25,328 nt of DNA from a candidate division TM6 bacterium UASB124 (GCA_001468855.1 LDIV01000003.1:43073-68400), one strand, 5' to 3'; shown: positions 1 to 7,683, counted from the stretch's first letter. Notes: generated by a model from the letters alone, not told the origin. Translations and numbers: made by a program.

Positions 1-683
1 TCTTCATCGTGTTGCTGCGATTCTGCAGCAAAATAATTTACAACATTAGTAATTCCATTTCCTATACCAGTACCTGCTACTCCACCTAATGATCCTCCTA
101 CCAACATACCAATTCCAATACCCCATGCTCCCCACTTGGCTCCAATCAAAGCGCCTGCCATTATTCCGACAGTCCCGCCTGCTACACCACCTATTACCAT
201 TCCTAACCAAACTGGAAAGCTACCGTTACCACCGAGAACTCGTATTTTGGCACGGAGGGCATATTCACCGTCGTCCATTTGGCTAAGTGCAATGTATCCG
301 CCACCGAATAACTGACTTAACATTTTTTCTTTTTCCGGTCCGGTTATCTCGATTATGTTTTCAGCGTTGATGCGAGAAAATTCTTCAGGGCTAATGGCAA
401 TCAATTTGGGTTTATATCTACCGAGAAACATTTTTAGTTGTTCATTGGACATTTTGCATAATAATGGATTGCAGAAACAATTTTGAATGTCGTAGGTTTT
501 ATCATTCTTAAGGACATGAAAGCCATGAGCATCTTTATAAAGCTTAAGTGGTTTTAATCGAGATGGAATAAAAACTTCATTTTCAGTAAATTCGATACGA
601 TCGGTGGATGTATTTTCTGCAAGAATCGTGTTGCAAAAAAGAATCCCGGAAAATAATAATGATTTTGAAATACATTTTTTCAT
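1..683 (-). CDS. Secreted glycine-zipper protein, 3' end outside window
   Basis: An open frame runs from an ATG at 683 to the left edge of the window without a stop, giving at least 227 residues, so the C-terminus is missing. I do not recognise a family. Residues 1-22 form a signal peptide (Lys at 2-3, hydrophobic core, likely cleavage after ILA). Residues about 30-150 are soluble, with a paired-Cys stretch NCFCNPLLC. Residues about 155-212 are glycine-rich and hydrophobic, with many GxxxG-type spacings (VIGGVAGGTVGIMAGALIG), typical of a glycine zipper that packs helices in a membrane. The start has a GGAG Shine-Dalgarno about 7 nt upstream. The gene follows the DUF4143 ATPase gene on the same strand after 35 nt and may be cotranscribed. 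Outer-membrane or pore-forming roles are possible but not shown. Confidence 0.8.
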   Translation of the reverse strand, partial: MKKCISKSLLFSGILFCNTILAENTSTDRIEFTENEVFIPSRLKPLKLYKDAHGFHVLKNDKTYDIQNCFCNPLLCKMSNEQLKMFLGRYKPKLIAISPEEFSRINAENIIEITGPEKEKMLSQLFGGGYIALSQMDDGEYALRAKIRVLGGNGSFPVWLGMVIGGVAGGTVGIMAGALIGAKWGAWGIGIGMLVGGSLGGVAGTGIGNGITNVVNYFAAESQQHDE

Positions 684-718
684 AAATACTCCGTTACTAT
701 TGTATATGTTGAGACTTG

Positions 719-1900
719 CTATTTTTCACTCTGTTGCATAATCATATCAATATTATCCCACGCAACAACGGTTCCATGTTTACGCGCTTGATTCTCTTTT
801 CCGGCATAGACAATATAAGCATCTTTGTTTTCTTGTTGAGCGATACCTTGCCACGCAATCAGAGAATCAAAGAAGTTCTGATTAATTGTTAACGCTGATT
901 TGATTTCGATGGGTACTAGCCTATTGCCGTATTCAAGTATGCAGTCAATTTCATTGCCTTGTGCATCACGCCAAAAATAACAATTTGGTTTTTTGCCACG
1001 ATTGAATCTGTTTTTGATAAGTTCACTTATGACAAATGATTCAAAGAGAGGCCCTCGCATGTAATGGCTATAAAGTGCCTGTGGAGAATCTATATCAAGG
1101 AGTGCACATACCAATCCGGGGTCGTAAAAATGGAGCTTAGGCGTTTTAACAACACGCTTATTAAAGTGTTTATTATATGGTTGAACCAGATGAATAATAA
1201 AACTTGCTTCTAGAAGAGAGATCCATGCTTTTGCCGTGTTGGCACTAATGCCGCAATCATTTGCCAGAGCTGTGTAATTGAGTAATTGACCAATGCGACC
1301 TGCACACAATTTAAGGAATCGTTGAAATGTTACAAGATTGCCGACATTAATTACTAAACGGGCATCGCGTTCAACATAGGTGGCGATATATTGAGAAAAC
1401 CATTGTGAAGCATCAATTTTTTGAGCGTAGATACGTGAGTATAACCCTTTGAAGATCAGTTCTTCTATCGTAGCCGGTAATAAATTTGCCGTACGTAATT
1501 CACTAACGCTTAATGGCAATAGCGTTAACAATGCAATTCGTCCGGCAAGCGTTTGGGATATTTTTTCATGCATTAAAATATTTTGTGAGCCTGTTATAAC
1601 AAAGTATCCAGGTTTATATTCTTTATCGACAATGCCTTGCATATACGATAATAAGTGAGGAACTTCCTGAATCTCATCAATAATAATACCGTGCGGATTT
1701 TCATATTTTTGAAAAAACAAACGAGGATCTTCTGTTGCCAATAATTTTTCATCTGGGTTTTCCAATAATACATATTTATAGTCGGGAAATGTGGATTGTG
1801 CCAAAGTTGCTTTGCCTGATTGTCTTGGTCCTATAACTGCAACTACCGGGAACTGTTGAGCAAGTGTATAAAGTGTTGCCTTGAGATTTCTTTGTATCAT
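719..1900 (-). CDS. AAA ATPase with DUF4143 domain
   Basis: This is a 393-residue protein of the common prokaryotic AAA_14/DUF4143 family, whose cellular job is mostly unknown. The N-terminal ATPase has a P-loop GPRQSGKA at 24-31, a Walker B IIIDE ending at 75-76 and a sensor-like TGSQN at 103-107. The middle carries the DUF4143 signature YIATYVERDAR at about 171-181 and a helix-turn-helix-like stretch near 210-230. The C-terminus has a PD-(D/E)xK-like nuclease motif: NEID at 316-319, then EIK at 332-334. The usual Ser/Thr after the P-loop Lys is Ala31, which could weaken Mg-ATP binding. The start is an ATG with AAAGGA upstream. The gene heads a minus-strand pair with the glycine-zipper gene. 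Length and domain order are complete for the family. Confidence 0.88.
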   Translation of the reverse strand: MIQRNLKATLYTLAQQFPVVAVIGPRQSGKATLAQSTFPDYKYVLLENPDEKLLATEDPRLFFQKYENPHGIIIDEIQEVPHLLSYMQGIVDKEYKPGYFVITGSQNILMHEKISQTLAGRIALLTLLPLSVSELRTANLLPATIEELIFKGLYSRIYAQKIDASQWFSQYIATYVERDARLVINVGNLVTFQRFLKLCAGRIGQLLNYTALANDCGISANTAKAWISLLEASFIIHLVQPYNKHFNKRVVKTPKLHFYDPGLVCALLDIDSPQALYSHYMRGPLFESFVISELIKNRFNRGKKPNCYFWRDAQGNEIDCILEYGNRLVPIEIKSALTINQNFFDSLIAWQGIAQQENKDAYIVYAGKENQARKHGTVVAWDNIDMIMQQSEK

Positions 1901-2264
1901 TTTAATCCTTTCTGGTTAAGGATATTCTGCAGTCGTATTGCGGATTTTACAAAAAAAACTAGTAAAATATGATGTTTTTGTAAGAAAAAGATCGTTGGGA
2001 TTCAAGTTTAGGGCAAATCACTAGATTTTTTTTGCTTATAAAATCAATCAAAATTCCAAACATCGGCAAGATTCGTGGAGCATCGTTTACACAGGAAGCG
2101 ATTAAGTAGAAAGACACTTGTGAATAGGGGCCAGCGTATATTTAGTTATTTCTCGTAAGCTTGTTTGATTTTTACATAATCATTTATATACTAGCAACTC
2201 ACCATAATTATCAATGCATTATTGTATTGTTTTACATTTGTTGTGTACATCTTGAAGGAGTTTT
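1901..2264. other. Divergent intergenic region
   Basis: This stretch of about 360 bases separates the minus-strand ATPase gene from the plus-strand coiled-coil protein. It is AT-rich and holds the plus-strand promoter described at 2165-2192 and the Shine-Dalgarno of the 2266 gene. I see no RNA gene, repeat array or convincing coding sequence in the rest. Confidence 0.5.
2165..2192 (+). promoter_or_regulatory. Sigma-70-type promoter for the 2266 gene
   Basis: TTGATT (2165-2170) and TATACT (2187-2192) are separated by 16 nt. They would start a transcript near 2199, about 65 nt before the ATG at 2266. That excludes the longer open frame beginning at 2161. Confidence 0.5.
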
Positions 2265-2265
2265 T

Positions 2266-3111
2266 ATGTACAAAAAATTAGCACTTGTAGTTTGTTGGGT
2301 ATTAATGTCATGTAGTGTAAACAGTGCAGCGGTTCCGGCACCTGTTGATGCACAACAACAGTGTGTACAGAAGGTGCAAAAATTTATGGATGAAGCACTC
2401 AAGGCAGGCCTTTCTCAGAAAGAGGCGGAAGATTTGTTGGCTGATTATATCAAGGAAAAGGCATTCAATGGCCAAGCGACTATTTCGTCGCATAGTAAAA
2501 AGCAGTTAGCATGGTTTCTTGTTGGAATGACGGCAGCTGTCGGTGCCATAGTAGCCGGTTATTATTTGTATGCATGGTATGGTAAATGGAAAAATCAGCC
2601 TGTAGCTTCTGCCGATAAACAACACGATGAGACTGCCAAGCAACAGGCAGAAATAGCTCGACTTACGATTGAATTGGCTACAATCAAGGATCAATTAACG
2701 ATTGCTCAAGAAAAACAGAATTTAGATGTTATCAAGGGTTCTCTGAACCAATTACTGACAATATGCGAAAAAGATCCTGCTCAGATAGTTCAGGGGATGG
2801 AGCGTGTTGTTGCCGATGATCCGGCACAGTTTGTAAAAAGAATTTGTACTATTGGCAAAACGATGGAAGTAAATCCTGTGCTTGTAAGAACATATCAAGA
2901 GGCCGCTCAGACGCTTGGTAAAAATATTTCGCAAGGGATTGCCGGTCTTAACGCCGGAGAGCGTGAGAATCTTGCTACTTTTTGTAAACAGTTAGATAAA
3001 GATTATTCTGAGTTTATGGCCGGGGCTTATAAGAGTTTTGCTCAAAATAATGAGCAACGTCAAGCAGCTGCTTCAGCACAAAGCTCGTCTTCAGGGCAGA
3101 TTCAGCATTAA
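2266..3111 (+). CDS. Exported membrane-anchored coiled-coil protein
   Basis: This is a 281-residue protein without a family I can name. The ATG at 2266 is chosen because AAGGAG lies 6 nt upstream and a signal peptide follows immediately (residues 1-21). The LMSC sequence at 13-16 loosely resembles a lipobox, so a lipoprotein is possible. Residues 33-66 are a short helical region, 80-103 form one strong transmembrane helix, and about 115-165 are a charged Gln/Lys/Glu-rich coiled coil. The rest is predicted helical and ends in a Ser/Gln-rich tail. After signal cleavage the coiled coil would most simply be cytoplasmic. The order signal peptide, short helical pair, single membrane helix, long tail is the same as in the 277-residue protein at 3507-4340, which suggests a lineage-specific class. 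Sequence identity between the two is not evident. Confidence 0.8.
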   Translation: MYKKLALVVCWVLMSCSVNSAAVPAPVDAQQQCVQKVQKFMDEALKAGLSQKEAEDLLADYIKEKAFNGQATISSHSKKQLAWFLVGMTAAVGAIVAGYYLYAWYGKWKNQPVASADKQHDETAKQQAEIARLTIELATIKDQLTIAQEKQNLDVIKGSLNQLLTICEKDPAQIVQGMERVVADDPAQFVKRICTIGKTMEVNPVLVRTYQEAAQTLGKNISQGIAGLNAGERENLATFCKQLDKDYSEFMAGAYKSFAQNNEQRQAAASAQSSSSGQIQH

Positions 3112-3142
3112 TATAGAAATTAGTACATAGATCAGATGTAAA

Positions 3143-3176
3143 AAAGAGGCCCCTGCATACAAGTAGGGGCCTCTTT
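3143..3176. terminator. Bidirectional intrinsic terminator
   Basis: There is a perfect 12-bp inverted repeat (AAAGAGGCCCCT at 3143-3154, AGGGGCCTCTTT at 3165-3176) with a 10-nt loop. A- and T-rich flanks on both sides let it end the plus-strand gene at 3111 and the minus-strand gene ending at 3194. Confidence 0.9.
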
Positions 3177-3193
3177 AATTGAATAAAATAATC

Positions 3194-3391
3194 TTATTTT
3201 CTTTTTAAAAACCACCAAACAATGATACCGACAACTGCCAACACAACAGCGACACCGAGTTTTATACAGGCACAGCATCCACCGGGACAATTGCCGCAAC
3301 AATTTTTACATGACGGTGGTGTGTTTTGTTGCATTGCGAATAGTGCCATTGGTGTGAACATTGAGAGAAATGATAATAACTTTTTTTTCAT
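3194..3391 (-). CDS. Small Cys-rich secreted membrane peptide
   Basis: This is a 65-residue protein, unrecognised. Residues 1-19 look like a signal peptide (MKKK start, cleavage near LFA). Residues 28-42 hold seven cysteines with spacing C-x2-CC-x2-C-x3-CC-x-C, together with Gly, Asn and Pro. Residues 43-61 are a transmembrane helix, followed by the positive tail KRK. The predicted topology is a short Cys cluster outside the inner membrane with the tail inside. The cysteines could bind metal, form disulfides or carry lipid; the sequence does not decide. AGAGGA lies 7-8 nt before the ATG, and the gene ends at its own shared terminator, so it is probably a real short gene. Confidence 0.7.
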   Translation of the reverse strand: MKKKLLSFLSMFTPMALFAMQQNTPPSCKNCCGNCPGGCCACIKLGVAVVLAVVGIIVWWFLKRK

Positions 3392-3506
3392 GATGAGTTC
3401 CTCTGTAATAGCTATTAAATAATATCAATAGAACAATGGTAAGATATCAATTTTTTCTATTGGATAATAGATGGAGACTGTGATTGTGCTATAAAGCGTG
3501 TATGGT

Positions 3507-4340
3507 CTAGTGTGCGTCATATGCGGATAGCGGCAATGGTGTTGGTTCCAGCCCTATGCTCCGAGCATAAGCAATTTGTTGATCTATAAGCTCTTTGAAC
3601 TTACGATTACCGCGTGGCTCGGTCGGAATATTATTTTCAAGTGCATCAAAAGCTGATTGTTGGAGTGCTGTAGGCTCAAGGCCATTTGCTTTTGCGTATT
3701 CGATTTGCTTTGTTAGTTCTGCGTTCAATGGTTGATCATACAACGCCACAATGGTGTTAAATCCCAGGGTTGTATTTGGTTCTTGGCGGGTGGTTGGTTG
3801 TTGGCTCGGTAAGGTAGCGTTGTTGCTGTGCTGATTGGCGGTGAGGTTTATGTGGTCAGGTGCTTTAGGTGATGTCGGTGACCCGTCTGGGGGTTGAGCT
3901 TTATTGGCTTTCCGTCTAAGGCCCGGCCATGGGAAAGATGGTAGCCATTTATAGATGAGATAACCGATAACAATGACGAAGATAATCATTGTCAGAGCCT
4001 CTATGAGAGGAGCATAGAGTTTCATTCTCATTTTAAAGTTTTTCATTGCAAAAAAGATTGCAAGCTCTTTGTTGATAGCCTGATTGCTAGTAATTTCATG
4101 CTGAGTATGTTGATTGGCTATTGAGGATTGAATATGCAAGACAATTTTTTGAAGTTGTTGTGTGTAGAGTGTATCGTTGCCAATTATTGCTACAACGTCA
4201 TCAGCTGAATATCCGTTGTTGAGTAATTCATAGATAGTTTCTATAAGAATTTTGTGTTCATCGGTAGTCGGTTGTGCCGGCAAGGAACTGTTGGCTATGA
4301 TAAAGCATGCGCACGTAAAAAAAAGCGGTTTATAAGCCAT
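3507..4340 (-). CDS. Exported single-pass protein with C-terminal repeats
   Basis: This is a 277-residue protein of unknown family. Residues 1-22 are a signal peptide, about 27-55 a predicted helical pair, and 109-133 a strong transmembrane helix. A Pro/Gln/Asn-rich linker follows at about 145-195. The C-terminus has two copies of a 27-28-residue repeat at 207-233 and 249-276, sharing the pattern QI-x-YA-(K/R)-x2-GLEPT-x-L-x2-SA-(F/Y)-DA. The second copy carries one extra Gln. The gene is the last of the minus-strand cluster, 21 nt after the stop of the ATAD3-like ATPase gene. No strong Shine-Dalgarno is visible, so translation may be coupled. The repeats may be a binding motif for a partner, possibly the neighbouring ATPase; that is inference. 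Confidence 0.75.
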   Translation of the reverse strand: MAYKPLFFTCACFIIANSSLPAQPTTDEHKILIETIYELLNNGYSADDVVAIIGNDTLYTQQLQKIVLHIQSSIANQHTQHEITSNQAINKELAIFFAMKNFKMRMKLYAPLIEALTMIIFVIVIGYLIYKWLPSFPWPGLRRKANKAQPPDGSPTSPKAPDHINLTANQHSNNATLPSQQPTTRQEPNTTLGFNTIVALYDQPLNAELTKQIEYAKANGLEPTALQQSAFDALENNIPTEPRGNRKFKELIDQQIAYARSIGLEPTPLPLSAYDAH

Positions 4341-4361
4341 AGATATACCAACATATTATTT

Positions 4362-5966
4362 TTAGGCTGCTAGTTTTTTGCCGGTCCATGATTCTCGTTC
4401 CTTTTGCCAGAGCTGTGTTTGTTGTAGGTTATGTATCGCTTCATCAAGGGCGGCTCGTGCAGTTTCTTTGGTCAACATTTTAACATCCTGTCTGCGAGCC
4501 TTACTGATCATCTCTTGTGCTACAAATTTGATAGCACGTGGTGACAAGCCTTCAAGCTCTTGCGCGTAATGTGCCAATGCTTGGATGACATCCGGTTGGA
4601 TATCAACGATGGATGTTTCGTTTTCTCGTGCACTTTGTATGAGGTAGCGGGCAAGGATTTTTTCTCGTATTGCCAAGTCAGGTAATGGAAATTCGATAGT
4701 AATACCGATACGGTTTGTTATTGCATCGTCAAGCTTAAATGGATGATTGGTTGCAAAGATAAACATAACGTTTTTTTGCGACTGTTCTGAAATAAGTGAT
4801 AAGAATGTATTAATAAAATCTTGCGTGATCTGAGCTGTTGTCGGCAGGTTTCGGTGCGCAAATAGAGATTCAGCTTCGTCGATAAAGACAATGAGACCCT
4901 TTTTACTTGTGTGTGCCCATGCAATGAGTTTACGTAATTCCTGTATTGCTTTGTTGAGGTCTGTGATTTTTGCAAACTCTGTACCTGATGTTAGCGCATA
5001 GTCAAGCCCTGAGGCGTATGCCAATGCTTTGGCAAATGCGGTTTTACCGGTACCGGGCGTTCCATAAAAAAGAACGTTGGGAAGCGATTCGTTATATTTT
5101 TTTGCCGTTTGTACTCGTGACAAAAGATCATTGAGCTGTTGTTGGATGGCGGGAGAAAAAAGTAAGTTATGGATAGTGGAAGTTGATTGAGTTGTCTTGT
5201 GGCCGAACCAATATGAACGTGATGTTTCGCTGACAACACTTGGCAGGGCTAGGTGATGTATAAGTGCCGGTATGCCATATTTAAAAAGATAGTAACAGAA
5301 TATTATGGCAACGATGGCGACGGTAAGTGTAATAAGCGTTTTAGGGTCTGTGATTATGTCGTGAACTTTTTTCCAGCGTATTGATTCGATCTCTGCAGAT
5401 GCTTGAGCTCGAATTCGTTCAGCCTGTTCATAGACTCCACGCTGTTGCTTTTCTGCTATTTTGGCGCGTTCTCTTTGAATCATGTGTTCTGTATCAATTG
5501 CATTGTTGATATGGTTTGCTTGAGAAACTTTTTCAGCAAGTATGGTGCTGAGCCGTTCGTATTCATGATTTAATTTGGCAATTCCGGCATCAGTCTGGTG
5601 AGTAATAGTTGATTGCAGTGTTCGTATGCGTTCTAATTCTGCTGTTATACCGGTTGCTAATTCTGCTGCGTGGGTTGCTTTGGCTAGTGCATCGGTTGCG
5701 GTTTGGAATGCTTTAAGTGATGTTCCGTTGGCACTGTGTGCAAGTCCCATGGATTCGTTTAATCGATACACACTGTTATTTGTTGCATTGGTAATGTAAT
5801 CGCTACGTTCAGACAGACTTTTTAATGTTTGATCAATGAGTTGTTGAACCGATTGTATGTTTCTTTGTTGTGTTGAATTTTGCATGGGTGAGATGGAGGG
5901 GGTGCTGAGAAGATTGATGATGTTTAACACTGTGCCTAACGTAAATGATCTCAGACGTATCGGCAT
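4362..5966 (-). CDS. ATAD3-like membrane AAA ATPase
   Basis: This is a 534-residue membrane AAA+ ATPase. Numbered from the ATG at 5966: a signal or anchor segment at 1-27, a long coiled coil at about 40-195, a transmembrane helix at 211-231, then one AAA module with Walker A GTPGTGKT (302-309), Walker B IVFIDEA (359-365), sensor Asn407 and arginine-finger candidate Arg419. The layout and several local motifs match eukaryotic mitochondrial ATAD3 from memory: PSVVSETSR after the membrane helix (PSLVRETSR in ATAD3), SGLDYAL after Walker A, WAHTSKKGLIVFIDEA, and a C-terminal helix LQQTQLW (HQQKMCW in ATAD3). The predicted topology, coiled coil outside and AAA in the cytoplasm, equals that of ATAD3 with the matrix as cytoplasm. 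The start at 5966 has AGGGGGGA upstream; an in-frame ATG at 6017 lacks one. It lies between the M50-like protease gene and the repeat protein gene. Confidence 0.85.
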   Translation of the reverse strand: MPIRLRSFTLGTVLNIINLLSTPSISPMQNSTQQRNIQSVQQLIDQTLKSLSERSDYITNATNNSVYRLNESMGLAHSANGTSLKAFQTATDALAKATHAAELATGITAELERIRTLQSTITHQTDAGIAKLNHEYERLSTILAEKVSQANHINNAIDTEHMIQRERAKIAEKQQRGVYEQAERIRAQASAEIESIRWKKVHDIITDPKTLITLTVAIVAIIFCYYLFKYGIPALIHHLALPSVVSETSRSYWFGHKTTQSTSTIHNLLFSPAIQQQLNDLLSRVQTAKKYNESLPNVLFYGTPGTGKTAFAKALAYASGLDYALTSGTEFAKITDLNKAIQELRKLIAWAHTSKKGLIVFIDEAESLFAHRNLPTTAQITQDFINTFLSLISEQSQKNVMFIFATNHPFKLDDAITNRIGITIEFPLPDLAIREKILARYLIQSARENETSIVDIQPDVIQALAHYAQELEGLSPRAIKFVAQEMISKARRQDVKMLTKETARAALDEAIHNLQQTQLWQKERESWTGKKLAA

Positions 5967-5971
5967 TACGT

Positions 5972-5979
5972 TCCCCCCT
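5972..5979 (-). promoter_or_regulatory. Shine-Dalgarno fixing the ATPase start
   Basis: The minus strand reads AGGGGGGA ending 5 nt before the ATG at 5966. The upstream in-frame ATGs at 6017 and 6014 have no purine-rich box, so 5966 is preferred. Confidence 0.65.
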
Positions 5980-6103
5980 GTAACGCTTTGATACTTCATC
6001 CATTTAATTCTCATCATACAGATAACGGTTGATGGCTGATAAGTTTTTTAAAAAGATTAACGGGAAGTGCGTAATACTCGATAAAATGGAAGAATAAAAT
6101 TTT

Positions 6104-6895
6104 CTATGCATGTAAACGTGTATATCCACGCATAAAGTAGTTCATGCAGCCAATAAGTATCTTGCTATGTATGGGGGTGTTTGGTAAGGTTTCTGGATCT
6201 TGTATGGCACACAGTATTTCGGCGATGACTTCTATGTATGGAGTGATGGTAATAAAAAAATTAATTGTAGTATCTGATGCGCCGGCACAGTTACGCCACA
6301 AAGAAGCGCCATCGCTCATGTGGTGATAAGGAATAAGCATACTGATTATTTGTTGTATTGTTATTGCATCGATGCGGAGGCTGTTTGATGCGCACAATTT
6401 TATGAGATGGTGGCCGATAATGCCGCATATGCCGCCTGCGAGTAAAAATGCTGCACGTTGACGTTTACTACGGAATGGAGCCTTTTGAAGCATGACGGTA
6501 TGACCGCAGGTTGGCTCGAGCCCGTCAATGTGAAGGCGGCCTAGTGAAAGGATGGGAGTTTTTGCTGATTGTGTTGACCCATAATGAACAGCGGCCTTGT
6601 TTCTTGTAAGTAGTTGCCCTACAAGTGCATGGCCGGTTTCATGACTGAGGGTGGTAAGTGCCCACGCTGTATATTCTTGTAATACATTTATTGCCAGATT
6701 TGATGGTGATAGTTGCGCACAGAGAGCATCTTTATTTGCTTGAGGAGCTGTTAGCCAATACAGAATGCCCAGGCAACCGACAATAATGGGAGCTGTTAGG
6801 CGGTCCGTGTATGTTGGTTGTTGGTCTTGTCCACATAAGGGGTTGGTCGAACTTAGTAGACAACATAAAAAGAGCATTTTTACTTTATAAATCAT
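6104..6895 (-). CDS. M50-like membrane metalloprotease
   Basis: This 263-residue membrane protein carries a zinc-protease motif HETGH at 85-89 in a hydrophobic helix (LSHETGHALVGQLL), as in site-2-protease (M50) enzymes that cut membrane proteins within the bilayer. A second hydrophobic segment ends in LIPYHHMSDGASLW at about 187-200. Its Asp195-Gly196 could be the third metal ligand, corresponding to the NxxPxPxLDG motif of M50, although the Asn and Pro pattern is degenerate. Residues 1-22 are a signal-like segment with a lipobox-like Cys21, and further hydrophobic stretches lie at 35-50 and 148-168. No PDZ domain is seen. A strong promoter lies just upstream, and the ATAD3-like gene follows after about 137 nt. 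The substrate is unknown; a non-proteolytic homologue is possible. Confidence 0.75.
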   Translation of the reverse strand: MIYKVKMLFLCCLLSSTNPLCGQDQQPTYTDRLTAPIIVGCLGILYWLTAPQANKDALCAQLSPSNLAINVLQEYTAWALTTLSHETGHALVGQLLTRNKAAVHYGSTQSAKTPILSLGRLHIDGLEPTCGHTVMLQKAPFRSKRQRAAFLLAGGICGIIGHHLIKLCASNSLRIDAITIQQIISMLIPYHHMSDGASLWRNCAGASDTTINFFITITPYIEVIAEILCAIQDPETLPNTPIHSKILIGCMNYFMRGYTRLHA

Positions 6896-6922
6896 AAAGA
6901 TCGCTTAATTTTTTGTGTAAAA

Positions 6923-6951
6923 AATGTATGCTATTTACCCAATTATGTCAA
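6923..6951 (-). promoter_or_regulatory. Sigma-70-type promoter for the protease cluster
   Basis: On the minus strand a consensus TTGACA (6946-6951) is followed after 17 nt by TACATT (6923-6928). Transcription would begin near 6915, about 20 nt before the ATG at 6895. It probably drives the protease, ATAD3-like and repeat-protein genes. Confidence 0.6.
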
Positions 6952-7020
6952 AAACGGTGAGTTTTAGTTGTTATAAAAGACTTTTTTAAATAAAACTCAA
7001 TAATAATACGAAGGGTGTTT

Positions 7021-7680
7021 ATGAATATAATGCGATATGTGACGGTGGTTATAATGAGTTCTGTTGCAATAATGCCGTGTTATGCGGCTATGAAATCGTC
7101 TTTTGTGTTTGGTGATATTCAAAATTATATGGATGCGCGAAAAAGGCTACAAGAGTATCAGGAACAGCAACATAAAAGAATTCAAAACGGCTTGGATCTG
7201 ATAAAAAGTATAAAGAGTGGCTGTTGGAGTGCGATTAAACGGGCAATCGAAAGAGGTGCTGATCTTAATTTACGTGACGAGGATGGTTGTGCGGCATTAC
7301 ATTATGCTGTAGCTTCTAATATATCTTTTATGGATGATTCGGTAGTTAAAGCTGTTATTAAATTTTTGGTAGATAAGGGGGCTGACATTAATATACAAAC
7401 AACTCAGGGCGGAAAAACTCCTTTGCATATAGCTGTCGCCAAAGAAAGTGTTTCTCTGGTGGCATGGCTTTTGTGCTTAGGTGCAAATTCATTGATAAAG
7501 GATGTTGATAAGAAAGCTCCCTTATACTATGCGCAAAGTCGCCTTGAAAAATTACAATTGTCATCTGAATCTACTGATCAGGCTATTTGTAATGCAAACA
7601 CGATTGTGAAAATGCTGCAAGATTATGAAGTGTCGTGCAAGAAAAGATTTGGGGTTTCTCAGACGGATGACACAAAGTAA
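7021..7680 (+). CDS. Secreted ankyrin-repeat protein
   Basis: This is a 219-residue protein. The ATG at 7021 is chosen over the in-frame GTG at 7015 because AAGGGTG sits at the right distance for 7021. Residues 1-23 are a signal peptide (MNIMRYVTVVIMSSVAIMP, cleavage near CYA). Ankyrin repeats follow: a degenerate first helix pair at about 66-85 ending ERGADLNLRDEDG, a clear one at about 90-125 (ALHYAVA, then LVDKGADINIQT), another at 131-158 (GKTPLHIAVAKE, WLLCLGAN), and a decayed last unit at 163-180. Ankyrin repeats bind proteins and are common in intracellular bacteria, where they may meet host proteins. The signal peptide implies Sec export at least to the periplasm. It ends 3 nt from the pcrA stop on the other strand, with no terminator between them. 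Confidence 0.85.
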   Translation: MNIMRYVTVVIMSSVAIMPCYAAMKSSFVFGDIQNYMDARKRLQEYQEQQHKRIQNGLDLIKSIKSGCWSAIKRAIERGADLNLRDEDGCAALHYAVASNISFMDDSVVKAVIKFLVDKGADINIQTTQGGKTPLHIAVAKESVSLVAWLLCLGANSLIKDVDKKAPLYYAQSRLEKLQLSSESTDQAICNANTIVKMLQDYEVSCKKRFGVSQTDDTK

Positions 7681-7683
7681 CGA

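Noticed and set aside
89..286. Plus-strand open frame of 65 codons
   Set aside because: It is a shadow of the minus-strand glycine-zipper gene, whose signal peptide, ribosome site and continuous frame make it the real one.
2040..2110. Short peptide-like stretch reading IGKIRGASFTQEAIK before a stop
   Set aside because: It briefly suggested a transposase or enzyme remnant, but it is too short and lacks a start, repeats or matching neighbours.
3425..3464. Inverted and direct repeats around ATATCAATAGAA
   Set aside because: The 8-bp AT-rich arms have a 21-nt loop and no T tract in a useful place; chance pairing in AT-rich DNA is likely.
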